Positions 5,763 to 7,772 of a DNA stretch of 7,772 nt are shown here, piece by piece. The stretch comes from Lutispora sp. (GTDB lineage Bacteria; Bacillota; Clostridia; Lutisporales; Lutisporaceae). Numbering within the stretch: position 1 is the stretch's first letter; each line of letters starts with the position of its first letter. A model generated the notes under the pieces. That model was not told the DNA's origin, searched no databases, and saw nothing but the letters and a program-made list of their open reading frames with translations. The translations under genes and the position numbers were made by a program. Location: the NCBI GenBank assembly GCA_030834765.1, contig JAUQXG010000054.1:1-7772 (forward strand), read 5' to 3'.

Positions 5763-7083
5763 CTTTGTTCTCTCCCTGTAAATCGTATTCTGATGCACCT
5801 GTTATCAAAACATCATAGAAATTACCTAATAACATAGGATTCTTTGATTTTATATAAATATATCCATCGATTTCCGGTGTATCCTTGTAGCTTCTTCCAA
5901 TGTATTGATTTCCTTCTTTACTTTCAACGAGAACCTGAAGAATCTTGCCAACAGTATCTAGGTTTTTCTCTAATGATATTTTCTGCTGGATGGACATTAT
6001 GTTTTCCTGTCTAAATAGCTTAACTTCCTCGGTTACTTGATTCTCCATTTTATATGCAGGTGTATCTTCTTCACGTGAATACATAAAAGCACCAAGTCTA
6101 TCAAACTTGATTTCTTTTACAAATTCAACAAGCTCATCATAATCACCCTGTGTTTCCCCTGGAAATCCAACTATAATTGAAGTTCTTATTACGATATTAG
6201 GCATTTTTGCTCTTAATTTTTTTATTAAGCTGATGATATCTTTCTTTTTACTTCTCCTAGCCATACTTTTTAATATACTATCACTAGCATGTTGAATTGG
6301 TATATCTATATACTTACAAATCTTTTCTTCGTTTGCCATTACTTCAATAAGATCGTCTGTAAAGTTGTCTGGATAAGCATATAAGACCCTGATCCATTCT
6401 ATACCTTCTATCTTTGCCAATGTTTTTAATAGCTCAGGGAGCATATATTTATTGTAAATATCTATTCCATATCTTGTTGTATCTTGAGCAATAACAATGA
6501 TTTCTTTAATTCCATTATTCGCTAGATGCTTTGCTTCTTCAATAATGCTTTCAAATTTTCTGCTTCTATATCTTCCCCTTAATGACGGAATAATACAATA
6601 TGTACATTTGTTATCACAGCCTTCAGCGATCTTCAAATATGCATATGTTCCCATTGTAGATATTATTCTAGGTAACTCATCAATATTTACCGCTTCTTGA
6701 TTCCCATATCTTATTACTTTTTCACCTTTATAGGCTTCTTCAAGAATTTCCAGAATGTCTTTATAATCACCAGTACCTACAACTGCATCCACTTCAGGTA
6801 TTTCATCAAGGAGTTGTTCCCTATATCTTTCTGCAAGACATCCTGACACGATTAGAACTTTACATTTTCCCTTTTGTTTATATTGCCCCATCTCTATGAT
6901 TGATGTAATCGATTCCTCTTTTGCACTTTCAATAAAGCCGCAAGTATTTACAATAATAACTTCTGCATTGATTTCATTATTTATAACTTCAAAATCATTA
7001 TTAGATAAAATATTTAGCATTACTTCTGAATCCACTAAATTCTTAGAACATCCCAGAGAAACCAACGCTATCGTCCTCTTCAA
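5749..7083 (-). CDS. rimO: Ribosomal protein S12 methylthiotransferase RimO (radical SAM)
   Basis: RimO adds a methylthio group to the conserved aspartate of ribosomal protein S12, using two iron-sulfur clusters in the cytosol. The 444 residues show the full plan. The N-terminal MTTase domain has Cys12 (LGCSKNLVDSE), Cys48 (NTCGFIESAKEES) and Cys82 (SGCLAERY). The radical SAM domain has the CxxxCxxC cluster site at Cys156, Cys160 and Cys163 (EGCDNKCTYCIIPSLRG) and later GFPGET. A C-terminal TRAM-like domain runs from about 375 to 435. LGCSKNLVDSE and the IIPSLRG ending separate RimO from the tRNA enzymes MiaB and MtaB. The start is TTG: MKRTIALVSLGC begins there, AAGGAGAG lies seven bases upstream, and no in-frame ATG precedes the first cysteine. 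It runs into pgsA with a 14-base overlap. Confidence 0.95.
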   Translation of the reverse strand: MKRTIALVSLGCSKNLVDSEVMLNILSNNDFEVINNEINAEVIIVNTCGFIESAKEESITSIIEMGQYKQKGKCKVLIVSGCLAERYREQLLDEIPEVDAVVGTGDYKDILEILEEAYKGEKVIRYGNQEAVNIDELPRIISTMGTYAYLKIAEGCDNKCTYCIIPSLRGRYRSRKFESIIEEAKHLANNGIKEIIVIAQDTTRYGIDIYNKYMLPELLKTLAKIEGIEWIRVLYAYPDNFTDDLIEVMANEEKICKYIDIPIQHASDSILKSMARRSKKKDIISLIKKLRAKMPNIVIRTSIIVGFPGETQGDYDELVEFVKEIKFDRLGAFMYSREEDTPAYKMENQVTEEVKLFRQENIMSIQQKISLEKNLDTVGKILQVLVESKEGNQYIGRSYKDTPEIDGYIYIKSKNPMLLGNFYDVLITGASEYDLQGENKDEHS

Positions 7084-7202
7084 AAAAATCTCTCCTTCAA
7101 ATCTTTATTTAAGTTAGAAATAAAATAATATAAATTATTACCCAGGCAATAGATTATGCCGAATTAAGCCTTTATCAAGATTTAGGTCTCTATATCTCTC
7201 TA

Positions 7203-7230
7203 AATATACATTTTACTCTAAATTAGTCCA
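7203..7230 (-). promoter_or_regulatory. Possible weak promoter for rimO-pgsA
   Basis: In the 191-base gap between ftsK and rimO, TGGACT (7230-7225) and TATATT (7208-7203) are spaced by 16 bases. These match four and five of six consensus positions. In such AT-rich DNA this could be chance. The rest of the gap holds only weak dyads, such as GGCA/TGCC at 7160-7145, and no convincing ftsK terminator. Confidence 0.3.
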
Positions 7231-7274
7231 TATATCTATAAAATTAATGAATATTATGATGAATTTTGTAAAAA

Positions 7275-7772
7275 TTATAGCATATCTTCAAAATCTTCTT
7301 TACTAACCAGTACCTTTCTCGGCTTACTTCCTTCATATTCTCCTATTATTCGACGTGCTTCCATTTCATCAATCAACCTCGCTGCTCTATTATAACCTAT
7401 TCTGAGCCTTCTTTGTAGCATTGAAACTGAAGCTTGCTCCGTTTCCACAACCATTCTTATAGCTTCTTTTAATAGTGTATCAACTTCTTCATTGGAAATT
7501 GCAGCTTCATCATCCAATTCTTTTATAATTTCCTCGTTGTATTTAGTGGGAGTTTGACTCTTAATAAAATCTACGAGTTTTTCTACTTCTTTCTCTGAAA
7601 TGAAAGCTCCTTGGACTCTAATTGGTTTAGGCTCACCAGAAGGATAAAAAAGCATGTCACCCTTTCCAAGTAACTTTTCCGCTCCCCCCATATCCAATAT
7701 TGTTCTGGAATCTATTTGGGAAGATACAGAGAAAGAAATCCTAGATGGAATATTGGCTTTTATGATGCCTGT
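7275..7772 (-). CDS. ftsK: DNA translocase FtsK/SpoIIIE, C-terminal part (runs off the window)
   Basis: The frame is open from the window edge at 7772 to TAA at 7277-7275, giving 165 C-terminal residues of a protein normally about 750-800 long. It begins within the RecA-like motor: [18 protein letters not shown], then [20 protein letters not shown] and [20 protein letters not shown], all hallmark FtsK/SpoIIIE blocks. After an acidic linker comes the winged-helix gamma domain that reads polar DNA sequences: [20 protein letters not shown] and [20 protein letters not shown], ending in EDFEDML. The protein is a membrane-anchored hexameric pump that clears chromosomes from the division or sporulation septum. 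A TTG near 7697 is internal, not a start. From this fragment alone, vegetative FtsK (SftA type) and SpoIIIE cannot be told apart with certainty, and the membrane domain is not seen. Confidence 0.96.
   Translation of the reverse strand, partial: TGIIKANIPSRISFSVSSQIDSRTILDMGGAEKLLGKGDMLFYPSGEPKPIRVQGAFISEKEVEKLVDFIKSQTPTKYNEEIIKELDDEAAISNEEVDTLLKEAIRMVVETEQASVSMLQRRLRIGYNRAARLIDEMEARRIIGEYEGSKPRKVLVSKEDFEDML

Noticed and set aside
5763..5798. Twelve-residue extension of PgsA into rimO
   Set aside because: The ATG at 5762 gives the standard PgsA start and has AGGGAG upstream. The added residues are polar and derive from rimO coding sequence.
7084..7274. Riboswitch or small RNA in the ftsK-rimO gap
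   Set aside because: Only weak, mutually competing short stems and AT-rich imperfect repeats are seen; nothing matches a riboswitch class I know.
1..7772. Mobile element, CRISPR array, defence or other novel system
   Set aside because: Every long minus-strand frame belongs to a known housekeeping family in a familiar order; there are no long repeats, transposase-like frames or unexplained coding space.

Overview
The window is a compact, AT-rich stretch of ordinary bacterial chromosome. All eight recognisable genes lie on the minus strand. From right to left, in the direction of transcription, they are ftsK/spoIIIE (3' end only), rimO, pgsA, cinA, recA, recX, rny and ymdB (5' end only). This order, the low GC content, strong GGAGG-type ribosome binding sites, a Gram-positive LexA box and RNase Y in place of RNase E all point to a Firmicute. 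The recA-recX pairing and a RimO-type gene before pgsA favour the class Clostridia. The genus cannot be told from the sequence alone.

Layout: 7772-7275 encodes the end of a DNA translocase. A 191-base gap with at best a weak promoter follows. rimO (TTG start) and pgsA overlap by 14 bases and form a translationally coupled pair. A leader of about 100 bases holding a hairpin plus U-run that abuts the cinA ribosome binding site precedes cinA. No clear terminator follows cinA. recA has its own near-consensus sigma-A promoter with a LexA box at the presumed start of transcription. A 15-bp hairpin separates recA from recX. rny has its own strong promoter, with an inverted repeat over the transcription start, and ends in a GAAA-loop intrinsic terminator just before ymdB.

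Functionally this is a housekeeping neighbourhood: chromosome translocation (FtsK), ribosome modification (RimO), phosphatidylglycerol synthesis (PgsA), pyridine-nucleotide salvage (CinA), recombination and the SOS response (RecA, RecX), and RNA decay with its partner phosphodiesterase (RNase Y, YmdB). I found no mobile element, CRISPR array, RNA gene, toxin or defence system, and nothing that looks like an undescribed multi-gene system.

The points worth a second look are in gene expression. rny has an excellent Shine-Dalgarno sequence but no ATG, GTG or TTG at a usable distance, which suggests ATC or ATT initiation. There are also structured leaders in front of cinA and recA, and a dyad at the rny transcription start.
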